A stretch of 64,000 nt of DNA from Tetrapyrgos nigripes (taxonomy: Eukaryota > Basidiomycota > Agaricomycetes > Agaricales > Campanellaceae), in NCBI GenBank assembly GCA_013368315.1, contig JAACJM010000034.1, positions 496,001-560,000 on the forward strand, written 5' to 3'. Made by a program: the position numbers and the translations under genes. This document shows, one piece after another, positions 34,401-46,717 of this stretch; positions within the stretch are counted from its first letter, which is position 1, and the number at the start of each line of letters is the position of its first letter. The notes beneath the pieces were generated by a model. It searched no databases and was not told the DNA's origin. It saw only the letters and a program-made list of their open reading frames with translations.

Positions 34401-37400
34401 CCCGAGTTGCTGCCAATGGTACACGTCGTCCTAGTCGACCCTGTTCCCGAAGCACGAGCTACAGCCGCAAAGGCTCTGGGTACATTGGTGGAACGTCTAG
34501 GAGAGGGTCATTTCCCCGATTTGGTACCTGGATTGCTGAGGACGCTCAAGACGGATACCTCTGGAGTTGACAGGCAAGGTGCAGCTCAAGGTCTCAGTGA
34601 AGTGTTGTCAGGTCTAGGAATGGAACGTCTGGAGGGCCTTCTGCCCGACATTATCGCCAACGCTCAGTCACCGAGGGCGACCGTACGAGAAGGTTTCATG
34701 TCATTGCTCGTTTTCTTACCTGCAACTTTCGGTACTCGTTTCCAACCTCATCTTCCCAAAATCATCGGTCCTATCCTCAGTGGTTTGTCGGATACTGAAG
34801 AATATGTCAGAGAAGCGGCTATGCGTGCAGGCAGGATGGTGATTACCAACTACTCAAACAAAGCCATCGATCTGCTTCTACCAGAGCTTGAGCGAGGCAT
34901 GTTTGATCCTGGTTGGCGCATTCGGGTGCGTCCTTTCCATCGCGTTGAGTTTTTTTAAATAAAGTATTTACACTTCCCATCTTCAGCATGCGTCGATTAC
35001 GCTGGTTGGAGAACTCATGTTCAAGGTTTCTGGTATCTCAGGCAAACCTTCCGAACTCGACGATGAAGAGGAGAATGCTGCAGAAGCAACTACCGCCGAT
35101 GCTTCACGTCGTGCTCTTGTTGAGGTTCTCGGTGTTGAGCGTCGTGACCGTCTCCTCTCTGCACTCTACCTCATCAGGCAAGATGGTGTCGCCATTGTCA
35201 GAACATCATCTATTCAAATTTGGAAGGCATTGGTCAACAACACGCCTCGGACGGGTATGTCCTTTCGTTCTCTCAAGTAGTACGTCTACTTACGATAATA
35301 CAGTTCGTGAAATGCTTCCCGAGCTCATCAACCAGATTGTTTCCCTCATTTCAAGCTCGGAGTTTGAGCAGGAAGAAGTGGGTTTTGTGCCATCTTCTTT
35401 CTATATTTGTACTCAATTCCGCTAGACCGCAAACCGTACCGTTGGTGAACTTTGTCGCAAATTCGGAGAACGAATCCTCGGGGAGATTGTTCCTCTCTTA
35501 CGGGCTAAGGTTTCATCAACTGATCCTCGTTCTCGAGAAGGAGTCTGCTTGGTTCTTTGTGCTATCATGTACGTTAAGCACCTTGCATGTCCATTGATAA
35601 GAACTTGACCATTGTATAGGGAAAACTCCACAGACACTCAACGAGAAGACCATGAAGACGACATCATCTCTATGGTCCGGGTTTGTCTGGTCGACGACGA
35701 AGTCAATGTCCGTTCGGGTGCAGCTAAAGCATTCGACATGTTACAAGAACATATCGGTGCTAAAGCCATTGACCAGACTATACCGACATTGCTTGAAGCT
35801 CTTCGTCAACCTGGTAAGAGCTCTGGAACGGCTCTCGAAGCTCTTCATGAGGTTATGAGTGTATGTTTACTGTTGTCATTTTCATGTTACAAGGGTATAC
35901 TGAAGTACGTTACGCAGGTTCGTGCTACAACGGTGTTCCCGGTACTGATTCCTACGTTGACGGCCATACCCATGACGGTATTCAATGCACGGGCTCTGGG
36001 ATCATTGGTGACTGTTGCTGGAAATGCGCTAAGTAAACGTCTTACGGCGATACTTGGATCTCTGGTCAAGGTGGTCGAGGAGGATCAAAATGAGGAATTG
36101 CAGGAGGCAGTAGATGAGGCGTTGCGTGCCCTTTTGACATCTATCAACGATGCTGAAGGTCTGAACACGTTGATGATGATCCTACTTGGTTGGTGAGTAT
36201 ATCATTCTACTCAACAGTTCCTATCTTTCTTATAAACGCTTCCGCAGGATCAAGCACGACTCACCAAAACGCCGCGTGAGCGGTTTCAACTTCTTCGCAA
36301 TGTTCTGCGAGGAATCTTCTATTGACGCATCCTTATACCGAGTAGACTGGATCCGTCAATTCATACCCGCCATGGAAGATAGCCAAGTTACCGTCCACAC
36401 TGCCGCCCAACATGCTCTCGACGTCTTTGTCAAATCCCTACCAAAAGACGAACTAGAACCCCTTGTCGTCCCTCTTCGTCGCAGTATCGAGTCAACGGGT
36501 ACACCAGGTCAACATTGCGATATACCAGGGTTCAGTTTACCAAAGGGTATTGCGCCTATGGTACCTATCATCATCGCCGGGTTGACTACTGGTAGTAACG
36601 AGCAGCGTGAAGCTGCTTCATGCGCTATCGGTGACCTCGTTGAGCGTACCGCACCCGAATCTTTCAAACCCTTCGTCGTACCATTCACTGGTCCTCTTAT
36701 CCGTGTCGCTACACAAGCAACTACCTACCCACCTGCAGTCAAGACTGGTATCCTCAGTGCACTAACGTCCATGTTAGAACGTATTCCCCTTTTCGTCAAA
36801 CCTTTCTTCCCTCAACTTCAAAGAACCTTCGTCAAGAGTGCAAGTGACCCAGCGTCAGTCGCTGTTCGGAATAGAGCGGCGAAAGCTTTGGGTGTGTTGA
36901 TGGGGAATCAGCCGAGGGTTGATCCAGTGGTGACAGAGTTGATTGGTGGGATTAAGGGAGGGGAAGAACCGATTGCTGGTAGTTTGGTGTTGGCGCTGGC
37001 CAATGTGGTAGAGGGCGCGGGTAGTAATGTTGGAGAGAAGGCGAGAGAAGCTTGTGTGGAGGTACTCGTGGAGGCATTCAAGGAACCTCATGATGGTGCG
37101 TCTGTCTTCCTGATGTTAATTGGAGATACGTGGACTGATTCTGGTTCTGACTCGTTTTGTAGAATCATATGCTCAGTCAGTTGGAGCTCTCATGGCCTCC
37201 ATGGCGATATTCCCTGAATTGCTTCGACCTGTCGTCGAGTAAGTCGTTCTCGTCTTTCATCCTGGTTATTCCCATGCCTGACATCCCCTTTTCTCTGTAA
37301 GAAATTACCTCGTTGGAGGTACACCTGCATCCCTTATGTCCTCAAATGTCATCTTTGTGGTGCTGGAAGCTGCTTCCGAGCATCCTGAGCGTGGACCCGA

Positions 37401-37524
37401 TATCTTTGAGAAGCTAGGACTGACGGAAGAGGTGACCCAAAAAGTGAAGGAGGGCTGTGCGAATGAGAAGCCAAATATTGCTAGGCCGGCGAGAGGAGCG
37501 AGGGATTTGCTGGAGAATAAGTAG
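28460..37524 (+). CDS. GCN1: GCN1, activator of the eIF2-alpha kinase GCN2
   Basis: Giant HEAT-repeat protein that binds translating (colliding) ribosomes with GCN20 and delivers the uncharged-tRNA signal to GCN2. Twenty-six exons were traced: 28460-28670, 28722-28959, 29013-29229, 29283-29447, 29505-29573, 29624-30425, 30487-30673, 30730-31043, 31104-31228, 31283-31463, 31517-31881, 31934-32054, 32102-32296, 32350-32718, 32777-32895, 32945-32977, 33030-34226, 34281-34925, 34987-35254, 35304-35377, 35426-35568, 35620-35860, 35918-36192, 36248-37095, 37163-37238, 37302-37524. They total 2,566 aa, near the family norm of ~2,650. The eEF3-like HEAT block is clear at about 1238-1850 (YGSRRGAAYGLAGVIKGMG, EPRQGAMFAFETLS, VREATQDAARIIMGNLSGYG, QWRTKKGSIELLG). 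Every splice phase agrees. The N-terminus is the weak point: the frame is open upstream without an ATG, so a further 5' exon may be missing. Exon 16 is only 33 nt. Confidence 0.94.
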
Positions 37525-38056
37525 TAATCAACATAAGGATCTTCCTTGGTAGTCCCTGTAGATGTAGATGTAGTTGTATCTTGTAAATTTACGCCGTTCG
37601 GTATTGGTCGAGATACAAGTAGACTCTGCCATGTGAGAATTTCGCCCTTGCGCTCCCACCGCCATCTGCCAATGACCAGGGAGCCTAGTCGTTGATTCTA
37701 CCCTCTGCAATTTCGTCTCGAGCTCTTCAGAGACATTGAGAAACACGGATAAGGTTTTCAGTATCCTTAGACTTCCCTTTCTGCCGCACGAGAACGTTGG
37801 GACTACCGGTACGTTTACTTGGACCCTTCAGAAATCATGACGCGTCTAATAGGCTGTTTTCGTTGTCAAGGCCTTTAGTTCAGTTTCTGGCCAATAGCAC
37901 GTTGAAGATTACAACTTCTACTATAGCCTCTGACGGTATCCTCTCTAACGACTTTGCGACGGACCGCGGAATTCCTCATCGGACACTTTTGACTCGTTGG
38001 GTTGATATTCATTATCTTGACCGTCATTCTAAACCTCTCACAATTCCTTCACCATT
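37525..38056. other. Intergenic region
   Basis: About 0.5 kb holding the GCN1 3' end and the promoter and leader of the PrpF-family gene. A GTAGATGTAGATGTAG microsatellite-like run starts at about 37558. No further gene. Confidence 0.6.
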
Positions 38057-39985
38057 ATGCTGCTAGCCAGGCGAAGCGGCTCACGCATAGGCCAATCTCA
38101 TCGCGCCGTTTCAGCAGCCCGTGTTCCTTCCCATTGTGCCCACCATTCTACATACACCGAGGCTCAGAACCGCGCCATGCCGACTTCTTCTCCTACGCCT
38201 ACTGCTTCTACTTCTTCTCCAGCATACGCTGGTGTCACCAAGGCGGCATGGAATCCGCCGAACCCCCTTCCAGCTAACTTTATACGTGGAGGAACTTCCA
38301 AGGGAATCTTTATTAATCAAACCGACCTCCCTTCCCTAATCCCTCCTTCCACATCTTCATCGCCATCTTCTACCTTAAAAGCAAAGGACGAGGAACATTA
38401 CGAGACGTGGAAACGGGTCCTCCTCGGCATAATGGGCTCTCCAGACCCCGAACATGGACGTCAGCTCAATGGGATGGGAGGAGGTATTTCGTCGCTGAGC
38501 AAGGTTGTTTTGGTCAGACCCATCAATGACTCGACCGCAGAGACGAAGAAGCTGAAAGAAGAAGGTGTACACGTGGAATACACCTTTGTGCAAGTGGGCA
38601 TACGAGACGACGCTATCGATATTGAAGGCAATTGCGGAAATCTGTCAAGTGTAGTGGGTGTTTTTGCATTGGGTGAAGGTATGGTCCCGATCCAGGCAGT
38701 AGAAGAGAACAAGAAGGGCAGAGAAGCTGTATGGAAGGATAAGGAGAGTGGGAGGTGGTACGCTACCATCAAAGCGTACAATACGAATACGAAGAAGGTC
38801 GTACAGACGACTTTTCCTGTACAAGTCGAGGCTTCTTCTTCATCATCATCATCATCATCATCCCTGTCCAACAACAACGCCGCTAATGTCGATGCCGAGG
38901 CTGGCGTCACACCATTTACTACGACAAGTCCTCATATGTCTGTACATACGCCTACCTCCGCTTCTACGTCGCCAACGCAGAGTACTGGACCAACAACTGC
39001 ATCATCTCCGTCTTCCTCTCCAGCACCTACTCCTTCGCTAGCAACTTCCACTGGAACCTCTACTACCCCTCACAATGACTCTCCGACTGTTTCACCCACC
39101 GTTTCACCTACTACCACAAAACATACTTCGGTCAATTTCGGGAAGAGCAGCTCAGAAGGACAAACCTCTGGTCTCAGAGTTACTCCTTTGCTTAGCCTTC
39201 CTGAAGCCGGCATTGCAGGCGTACCCGGGAAAGCGTCTCGGATAGACCTCGAGTTCCTCAATCCAGCGGGAGCGAGGACCGGGAAGCTACTACCTAGTCA
39301 CGGAGGAGCTGTTACACATTTAGAAAACGGGTTGCCTGACTTGACAACGTCCCTAATAGGCAAGACCATCATACCCACTTCCTTGGTGGACGCTTCCAAT
39401 CCTACCGTTTTCGTCGATTCGTCTCATATGGAGCCCTATTTTGCAGATTATCTAAAGGACCCAGAGGGAGAATCGCAAACGTCTGGATTCATCAGAGACC
39501 TACTGGAAGCTTTGAGGCTGGAAGGCGCAGTTAAAATGGGATTATGGACTCGTTCTTCCTCCTCAAAATCTTCGCCTCCTCAGGCCCAGCCTAAGATTTG
39601 TGTCATCACCGCTCCCATAATGAATGACGTGCACGAGAACAACGTGGATATCGTTGTACACGCCTTGTCGATGGGAACTCTCCATAAGGCCATTCCTATG
39701 ACTGTGGGTCTGGCGCTAGGTGTAGCAGCGGGCATCAAGGGTACTGTTGTCTGGGATGTTGTGAGAAAATCTCGTACTGCCAGGGCTGGGATTTCCGATG
39801 CTGCTGCAATAGGAGATAAGCTCGTGAGAATTCGTCATCCCAGTGGGATTGTCGATGTCGGTGCTGATATCGAGTATGTTGACGAGGTAGATGGGAATGG
39901 GGAGAAGACAAGGACTACGGTGGTGAAGAGTGCAAAGGTGGTCAGGACTGGGAGAAGATTGATGAGGGGTGAAGTTTGGTGGTGA
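38057..39985 (+). CDS. PrpF-family (DUF453) isomerase with long Ser/Thr insert
   Basis: PrpF/methylitaconate delta-isomerase family; relatives are cis-trans or double-bond isomerases for 2-methylaconitate, methylitaconate or 4-oxalomesaconate, using a diaminopimelate-epimerase-like fold. A single exon of 642 aa. The first ~35 residues are Arg/Ser-rich without acids (MLLARRSGSRIGQSHRAVSA), a likely mitochondrial presequence. Family motifs: FIRGGTSKGIF at 75-85, MGSPDPEHGRQLNGMGGG at 126-143, EGNCGNLSSVVG at 190-201 with the catalytic-type Cys193, and HGGAVTHLENG and KICVITAPI in the second half. Residues ~259-373 are a low-complexity Ser/Thr/Pro insert absent from ordinary ~400-aa members. A role in mitochondrial methylcitrate metabolism is plausible but unproven. 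Confidence 0.87.
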   Translation: MLLARRSGSRIGQSHRAVSAARVPSHCAHHSTYTEAQNRAMPTSSPTPTASTSSPAYAGVTKAAWNPPNPLPANFIRGGTSKGIFINQTDLPSLIPPSTSSSPSSTLKAKDEEHYETWKRVLLGIMGSPDPEHGRQLNGMGGGISSLSKVVLVRPINDSTAETKKLKEEGVHVEYTFVQVGIRDDAIDIEGNCGNLSSVVGVFALGEGMVPIQAVEENKKGREAVWKDKESGRWYATIKAYNTNTKKVVQTTFPVQVEASSSSSSSSSSLSNNNAANVDAEAGVTPFTTTSPHMSVHTPTSASTSPTQSTGPTTASSPSSSPAPTPSLATSTGTSTTPHNDSPTVSPTVSPTTTKHTSVNFGKSSSEGQTSGLRVTPLLSLPEAGIAGVPGKASRIDLEFLNPAGARTGKLLPSHGGAVTHLENGLPDLTTSLIGKTIIPTSLVDASNPTVFVDSSHMEPYFADYLKDPEGESQTSGFIRDLLEALRLEGAVKMGLWTRSSSSKSSPPQAQPKICVITAPIMNDVHENNVDIVVHALSMGTLHKAIPMTVGLALGVAAGIKGTVVWDVVRKSRTARAGISDAAAIGDKLVRIRHPSGIVDVGADIEYVDEVDGNGEKTRTTVVKSAKVVRTGRRLMRGEVWW

Positions 39986-41347
39986 GGGCTACCGTGGTGT
40001 GGTGCATAGCGCGTTTGTTGGAGTGCTCGCCGGGTCATTTGCAAGTAACGAAAGACATTGGATATTGGATGAAAACATGCACCCTCTCGGTATCAGCTAT
40101 GTACACAGTGATGTCAAGTTGTAGGGGATGGGTGAACCGTTGCTTTCTCTTGTCTTATTTCTCGTTGGCCGTGTTGTGTCATTACTCACTCGCTCTGTCT
40201 GCTCTGTAGGTCTCGTCTGTTCTTCCTGTAACGTGGCGTAACACCTATCGGCGTTGTATCAATTACTTATCGTTATTGTAACTTTTTTCCCCCTCTCATT
40301 TGTCAGTCTCTACGGTCCTCAGCCACGTTTAGCTCACGATTCCTTGCATGGGCAGGTCTTCATTTCGTAGCTTCTTCGGGATTTCATCGAGTGTTCAGGT
40401 ACGCAAGAGCGAGGGCCAGGAGACGCAGTAGCGTGCATATGCATGCATCATACACGTTATTTTCCGTCCTCGCAACGCAAGAGCAAGAGTGTGGCAATAT
40501 TTATGGGGTCTCCGAGATACTGACAAGTGTCGACATTTCTTCGCGGAATCTGGATATCATTACAACTAATCCCAGTCTTTTGGAAACAATTCCACGATAT
40601 TGTCACCTTCATGGAGTACTCAGGTCGAAATTACAACCTGTGAAGGAGAATCCTCGGGATATGAGCACACCGATAGTCCTGTCCATCATTTCTTCGGAAG
40701 AAGGGTGCGCTATCACCGCGATAAAGTGCGCCGCAAATAAACTTGATCCCCTTGCTTGACCATAAGGTGGCCATAAGGTCAATTTCTCCGTGGAACGAGA
40801 TTCTCGTAAGTTCACCGTGATTGTCTGATTCGTTTGCGCTATTTGAAACTAGGACGACGTGGATGGAGATACGACGATTCGTGGTTGAGGAGGTCGGCCA
40901 GGAGAAAGCTCGGAGCTTCTGCATTACTGGCAAGTGGAGAATCTACATCACGGCTTCTTGTGATTTTGGATCTTCGTAGCTATTACTGTATGCCACTGTA
41001 TAAATATGTACCATTTCGACATCCTCCGAGATGACCGCTTTCCAATATTCGCTATGGCCACACTGTATAAGTAATGGAAAATCCAGTGTCCTAAATTGCC
41101 GGAAATTCGGAAGTGGTCCTTTCCGTCCTCCGGAAAAAGTGGATTACACCACTTACATCATATTTGAAATTCTTACGCGTTACCTTCTATAAGAGGGCCA
41201 TTGGCAAATCGCGTCTCAAATATTTTCCTCTTTTCTCCCACTCAACTTGCACGGTTGTCTTTCTTCCTGGTACCTATTTCAAAGCTTTTAGAACCGAACA
41301 ACAATCATAGAACTGCACAGATTCTAGCGAAACAATTGCGAGGAACG
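39986..41347. other. Intergenic region
   Basis: About 1.35 kb without a supported gene. TATAAGAG near 41190 may belong to the lactonase promoter. Short frames on both strands lack motifs. Confidence 0.6.
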
Positions 41348-42635
41348 ATGCCTGAGTACACAATCCTCGCTGGATCCTACACCTCTTCCGTCTACACGCT
41401 GGTCTTTGACCCTTCTAGTCGCGAGCTGACTCTGAAGAGCTCTTCTGAAGTCGGGAAACACCCTTCTTGGATTGAAGTACACCCCAAGAACCCCAGGCTG
41501 GTGTTTGCGTGTCTGGAACAGGAGGAAGGCAAAGTCGTTGCTATCCTATACGACAACGAGGGCGCAGACGCATGGAAGAAAGGGAAAGTAGTAGCCGAAG
41601 CCGTTACCAATGGACAAGACCCTTGTCACCTCGGCTTTGTGGGCGAGAACGACGATGAGCTTGGAGTTGCCAACGTGAGTCCGTTTCTCGTTATCTTTTC
41701 TCTATTCAAACTTCGGGCTTTTACCTAACACTACTCAATCCTTTTATCTTGCAGTATACCTCGGGCTCGGTTTCATTCCTTCCCATCTCCCCTAACGCAC
41801 CATACATTCTATCTTCCAAACCCACGCAAACCATCTATCTCGACCCATTGAGTCCTTATCCAGACGCGAAGGGCCCCAATAAGGACAGGCAAGAACGGGC
41901 TCACGCTCATGAGGCGCATTGGAATCCGTCGTATAAAGAAGTTTTAGTGCCTGATCTAGGCGCGGACAGGGTGTATAGGTTCACGAAGGCAGATGCAAAA
42001 GGCGAATGGAAATTAGTTGGACAGATTGAGTTTGAAGGAGGTGGTGGACCCAGACATGTCATTGTACACGGTATGCTTGTTCTCATACCCTCTCAAACGT
42101 TGGAAATTACATACTGATTCACGACGCTATCCACAATTTCACAGACGGCCACCTCTATACACTCCTCGAACTCAGCAACAAAGTCGTCAAACACACCCTT
42201 CCGCCTTCTTCCTCTCAACCCGAACATATCTCAACGATCACAACCTTATGCTCATTTCCCTCTATTCCTCCCGGTAAAGACGCCTTATTCGCAGCCGAAA
42301 TACTCCTTCAACCTCCGTCAGGCGCTTCCTCGAAGCCGCTGATATACACTTCGACTCGTAACTCGCCCGACGGATCTGATGTTATTAGCGTGTTATCTAC
42401 GGGTGACGCCAACGGTGATCTGCATCGCGTCAACGAAGTACCATCGGGTCTTGTGCATCTTCGGGGTATGGTGTTCAATTCTATCGGCGGCGGAAGAGAT
42501 GATGGTAGGTATTTGATCGCGGGAGGTGTCCTTGGTGGGGGTGTAAAGGTGTTTGAACGAGGCGAAGGAGAATCGGAGTTGATTGAGGTTGCGCATTTGG
42601 AGTTGGAGAAGCCGACTAGTTTCCTTTGGGTGTAG
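41348..42635 (+). CDS. 6-Phosphogluconolactonase-type lactonase (seven-bladed beta-propeller)
   Basis: Lactonase/YbhE-type family; members hydrolyse 6-phosphogluconolactone or related lactones such as muconolactone. Three exons (41348-41674, 41755-42070, 42145-42635) encode 377 aa, typical length. Blade-like repeats and family features: ILAGSYTSSVYTLVFDP, HPSWIEVHPKNPRLVFACLE, QDPCHLGF, ANYTSGSVSFLPI, RAHAHEAHWNP, VLVPDLGADRVYRF, GPRHVIVHDGHLYTLLE. RAHAHE and the PRH segment are the conserved central-cavity residues. No signal peptide, so cytosolic. Which lactone is the substrate is not determined. Confidence 0.88.
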
Positions 42636-43394
42636 GGGAGGAGGAGGAGGAGGCTGGGCGACGAATAAGTTTGAAATAAAATTGGAAGCGGATAAAGTGG
42701 AGTCCAGAGGAGTAGCAATGTGTAGGTAGCTGATACCGTTTTGATGTATTTTACGCGGACCATTCCTGTAATTGTAATGAAGAAATAAATCAGTTAACAT
42801 ATAAACTTCACTCAGTCTCGACTTTTGTCGCAATGGAAATCAGCTAGTGTTGAGATCTCAGAGAATGCAATATCTAGGCAATGCGAAACGCCCTGGTCTC
42901 TGCTTGTCACGTCCATGCCAACGACGATTTGGGGTCGCGTCCAGAAAAATACCATGGCAAAAGGTCGGCTTTCCCAAGGTAAGTATTCTCAACGAAAGCC
43001 GGAGTCAGAGCATCGGAAATAAGCACATCACCAGAGTTTGGCATGCCAACTGCGCACCTTCTGATTCCCTGTTCCAGTCCTAGAAATTACCAGAAACTTC
43101 TCCAAAAATTTTTGGACCTTCATCCAACATTCATCCTGGAACCAAATTCCGACTATCCAAGAGCTCTGGCACATCTTCGGGTTGTTCTGCCTATAACTTG
43201 CGTGCACGGCAGCTACTTTGAGAATTGGATGATAGTTGCTCTCCTAGAAGCTTGAGGACCACTGGAGGACCAGCTGGTTACGGGCAAGGCCCCGGCAAAC
43301 CGGAAGTGCTGTTTGGTTAATGCTTCTTCTCCAAATAAAGCGCATCTGCGTTCACTCCTTCTAATTCACGCGTTCCTTTCATCCCCTCCACCAC
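42636..43394. other. Intergenic region
   Basis: About 0.76 kb between the lactonase and TPR genes, tandem on the plus strand. It starts with a (GAG)n-like run. No gene seen. Confidence 0.6.
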
Positions 43395-45829
43395 ATGTCC
43401 GACAGAGCAGAGCAGGTGCAAAAGCTCAAGGACGATGGAAATGACTTTTACAAAAGGAAAAAGTACTCTGCGGCCATCAAGAAGTACACCGAAGCCATTC
43501 AAATCGACGACACCGTTGCCCTCCTCTTTGCCAATCGCGCCGCGTGTCGGTTGGCTCTGAAACAGTCAGTACACCCTTTTCTTTCCCTGGTCATATGTCC
43601 TCACGTGCACCTATCTAGGTATCTGGACGCATTGGCCGATGCGGTAAAGGTACTTGCGACTTATCTGAGACATCCAGGTACAAGTCCGTCTGATGCGTCA
43701 GTATAGGCTACGGAGCTAGATCCCAACTATTCCAAGGCATGGGCACGTCGAGCTGCTGTTCACGATGTAGATATTTTACATATCTTTTCGCCTTTCAACG
43801 CGTTTCTTCGCTAGATCTCACCCTGTCTCTATCTTTGTTTGGCAGGCCCTCGGCCAAAATCAAGGTAGCCGTGTCATGTGGGAGAAAGCTCTTGAGGCTC
43901 TACCCAAAGGTGAACTTTCCGAAACCGACAAAAACCTCAAGAAACAATACGAGGAGGGTCTGGCGAAAGCCAAGGCAGAGATCAATAAACTGAGTAGTAG
44001 CGGGCCTCGACTTTCCGGAAGCGCGATCCAAATCCAAAGCGGCAATAACGACTTGCCCTGGGATGTTGCTGCACAGATCGTCGTGGAGCTGGAGAAAAAG
44101 CAGGATCCGAAGAGCAGCGTATGTTGTCAACTCATCTAGGTTGCTCTCATAGTGCAAATTATCCTGACTTTTTTTTTGACTTGATAGGCCTGGGTGATTT
44201 ATATGGCCGACAAGGTGATTTCATGATGACTCGCTATCCCGACACTGCGCGATGGCTGACTTTTCCCTTCCAGGAATTCCAAGAAGCTGTTAGTAATATC
44301 AACGAGTACAAGACGCAAGTCATCGGAGGCCGAACTCTCGCTAAAGCGAGGATGGGTGTGAGCCTTTTGTCTCAGAGATCAAGCTATATTAACGCACCTC
44401 GCTAACTTTACGCAGGGTCTCGCAAATCTTACCAACGCCATCTTGCGAGACACAAGGGTTTTTCGTATCTCGCAACCCGATCTTCTCGTCAAGTTGATGG
44501 AATCGAGTGAGTCTTTCTCCCTTGCCAGTTTTACTAGGATGAGGCTCAATCGACGTTCCTTTATTATAGTAAACATTGAAAGACAATGCAACAAAGGCTG
44601 GTTCGGTGAAATGGGCCCCGAGACTGTTCAGCGAGAAGCTTTGGAACGACTTCGGACCGAAGAGCGGGCATCTGTTCGTCGCGCTCTTAGTTCTACGATT
44701 CGGTGAGATTTCAGAATTTTTATTCTCTATCCTCTTGCTCTGAATCTACTGTCAGGGATTGGATTATCGTCGGCTTCCTCCGCACCAAAATCAACCCAAA
44801 CTTCGCCGGCGCGATGGAATACCTTCAACGTGCACTGGACATGATTAACTGGGGTCGTGATCAATGGCCGAACATGCACAAGGAACAGCGAGGAGCCGTT
44901 TTCACTCGGACGTTCCGCAGAGGAGTTTGGAATCTTTTGCTCAATGCTATGATGGAGGTGGGTGCCAATACCCAATGTCTAATTCATGAACCATTTTGCA
45001 AGTGGGTACAATTCTGACCATGACCATTTCGACAGGCCTACGCCAGTAATCCAGGAAAACGATCACTTTTGAACAAGATTAACGTACACGCGGATGGGCT
45101 ACTCGAGGATCTTGAGAATGACCGCCCTGAGCCTGGAGAGGAGGCGGTACTTGACGCGGGTTTTAGATGGTCGTTCTGGGAAAATATCAAAGGCAATGCG
45201 TTTGCGTTCGTATCATCCCTCCTACCTTTCCGTTCTTTCCGTTCCTTTTTGTTACTCCCTCCCGTCTGCGTTTGAGTCTGAATGTTGATTTTCTCATAAC
45301 AGATGCAAAGGCTTTTACCACGTCCAACTCGCCAAACTTTCCGACACGGATCCAAACGCTGACCTCCGCGAAGTCGGCGAGAACTTGTTTGCGGCATTCC
45401 AGTGCTACTTCAAAGCAGCGCAAGGTTTCCCAGAGGACGATTATTATCATCCCTGTACGTTTATTCTTTGATCTTCACGTCATGGCTCAAACTCACCAGT
45501 ATACAGGGTTTCTCTGGTGCGCCATCGAAAACATGCTCGCAGGCGAACCTCCCACCGACATCGTCCTCAAACTACTAGAAGAGATCCGTCTTTGCGTACC
45601 TAAAGTCAGAAGCCTATGGTATAGAAATCCAGCTCAGACGAACGAACCCCAGTTGAAGCATTACGAGTACTTGGACGTTGTTGAAAAAGGCGCGAGAAAG
45701 TTAATTGAGAGAGGCGAGGTGGGGATTAACGATCCGTTTGATATGGCTAGGTTTCATAAAGCGGGTGAGGAGGTCCGACTTGGAGAGGATGATGAGATTC
45801 CTGCGTTGGAGCAGTTGCAGCTGCAGTAA
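43395..45829 (+). CDS. TPR-repeat protein, 571 aa
   Basis: N-terminal tetratricopeptide repeats of the co-chaperone type (VQKLKDDGNDFYKRKKYSAA, IKKYTEAIQIDD, LFANRAACRLALKQ, ATELDPNYSKAWARRAAVHD) are followed by a long Agaricomycete-type C-terminal domain of unknown function. Twelve exons: 43395-43564, 43619-43649, 43707-43766, 43846-44118, 44188-44214, 44274-44357, 44416-44506, 44570-44702, 44756-44957, 45036-45205, 45303-45454, 45507-45829. Phases agree throughout. Exons 2 and 5 are only 31 and 27 nt. The TPRs predict protein-protein interaction, perhaps with EEVD-type chaperone tails, but the partner is unknown. A decayed paralogue at 27384-28140 keeps the same exon order, which independently supports the 27-nt exon. 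Confidence 0.85.
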
Positions 45830-46132
45830 GGCTGGGCTTAAGGGAAAGATCTGTATGTCAGTAGTCAATTTTGTTTGAGCTGATCTGTACATACTTGGTG
45901 AATATGATGTTGCTTATCGTCAGTGTATACGAGCTCACGTGCACATGTACAGTCGCTCGCTAAGGAGAGGGACGAATTGTATTTACTGCAGTGAGTACTG
46001 GGATCATCGAAAATTTGTTTCGTTCCTATTAGTGTTCGTTCCTCTCTGAGGCTCGGCTGGCTCAAGTAGCAGATGGGTCCTTCTAAAAAAGTGTATCTGC
46101 ACCTCTGACTTCATCTGTGATCATCGGAAATA
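45830..46132. other. Intergenic region
   Basis: About 0.3 kb between the TPR gene stop and the unassigned minus-strand frame at 46133. Nothing recognised. Confidence 0.55.
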
Positions 46133-46717
46133 CTATATACTGCTGGATTGCACGCTCAGGCGCAGCAAGTAATCCCCTAGCTGCAGATTTTTATTCCTCT
46201 GGATCCAAGCAGTCACAGAGATATCCCCATAATGAAATTTGCCCCTTGCGAATCCTCCGCTTTGGTTCAATCGCTTCTGAGCCCTTGACCCAGAGTCGAG
46301 ATAGGATTCCCAAACATCTTCAGAAGTTTCCCGGGAGTAAGGGAGTTGTTGTATAACAATATTCATCCAAACCAAAGATCCTTGAAGCCCAAATGCAACG
46401 TGAAGGATGTACTCTATTTTCCTGGTAGAGTCTTTCCATCGGTATGTAAGTAGGCGGAACGTATGATAACCGCATTCCTTCGAATCATTGGGGTGTGGTC
46501 GAAAGACGGTAACATAGGCCATATCTTGAGTAATCCTACCAAAGGGATCGGGGGAAAAGATTCCTTCGAACTTGAGATGATAATCAAGAAAGTGGGTACC
46601 AGTACTCAACCTGGAAGGTATCATGAAGCCTAAATCAGGAAGTCGCAATGGACTAGTCCAGAGGCAAATTTCAGGATTATCTTTTGTGAGGTAACCAATC
46701 TCTATCTTCGCCTGCAA
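46133..46717 (-). CDS. Possible 3' exon of an unrecognised gene (194 codons)
   Basis: An intronless minus-strand frame of 194 codons with protein-like composition (for example ECGYHTFRLLTYRW and HYGDISVTAWIQRN). It begins right after a splice-acceptor-like TTTGCAG and has no ATG at its start, so it would be a terminal exon. I could not find a matching upstream exon. No family recognised; it may be a gene remnant or a chance frame. Confidence 0.3.
   Translation of the reverse strand: MQAKIEIGYLTKDNPEICLWTSPLRLPDLGFMIPSRLSTGTHFLDYHLKFEGIFSPDPFGRITQDMAYVTVFRPHPNDSKECGYHTFRLLTYRWKDSTRKIEYILHVAFGLQGSLVWMNIVIQQLPYSRETSEDVWESYLDSGSRAQKRLNQSGGFARGKFHYGDISVTAWIQRNKNLQLGDYLLRLSVQSSSI

Noticed and set aside
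38461..38910. Minus-strand frame opposite the PrpF-family gene
   Set aside because: Its acidic runs mirror the Ser tract of the sense gene; shadow frame.
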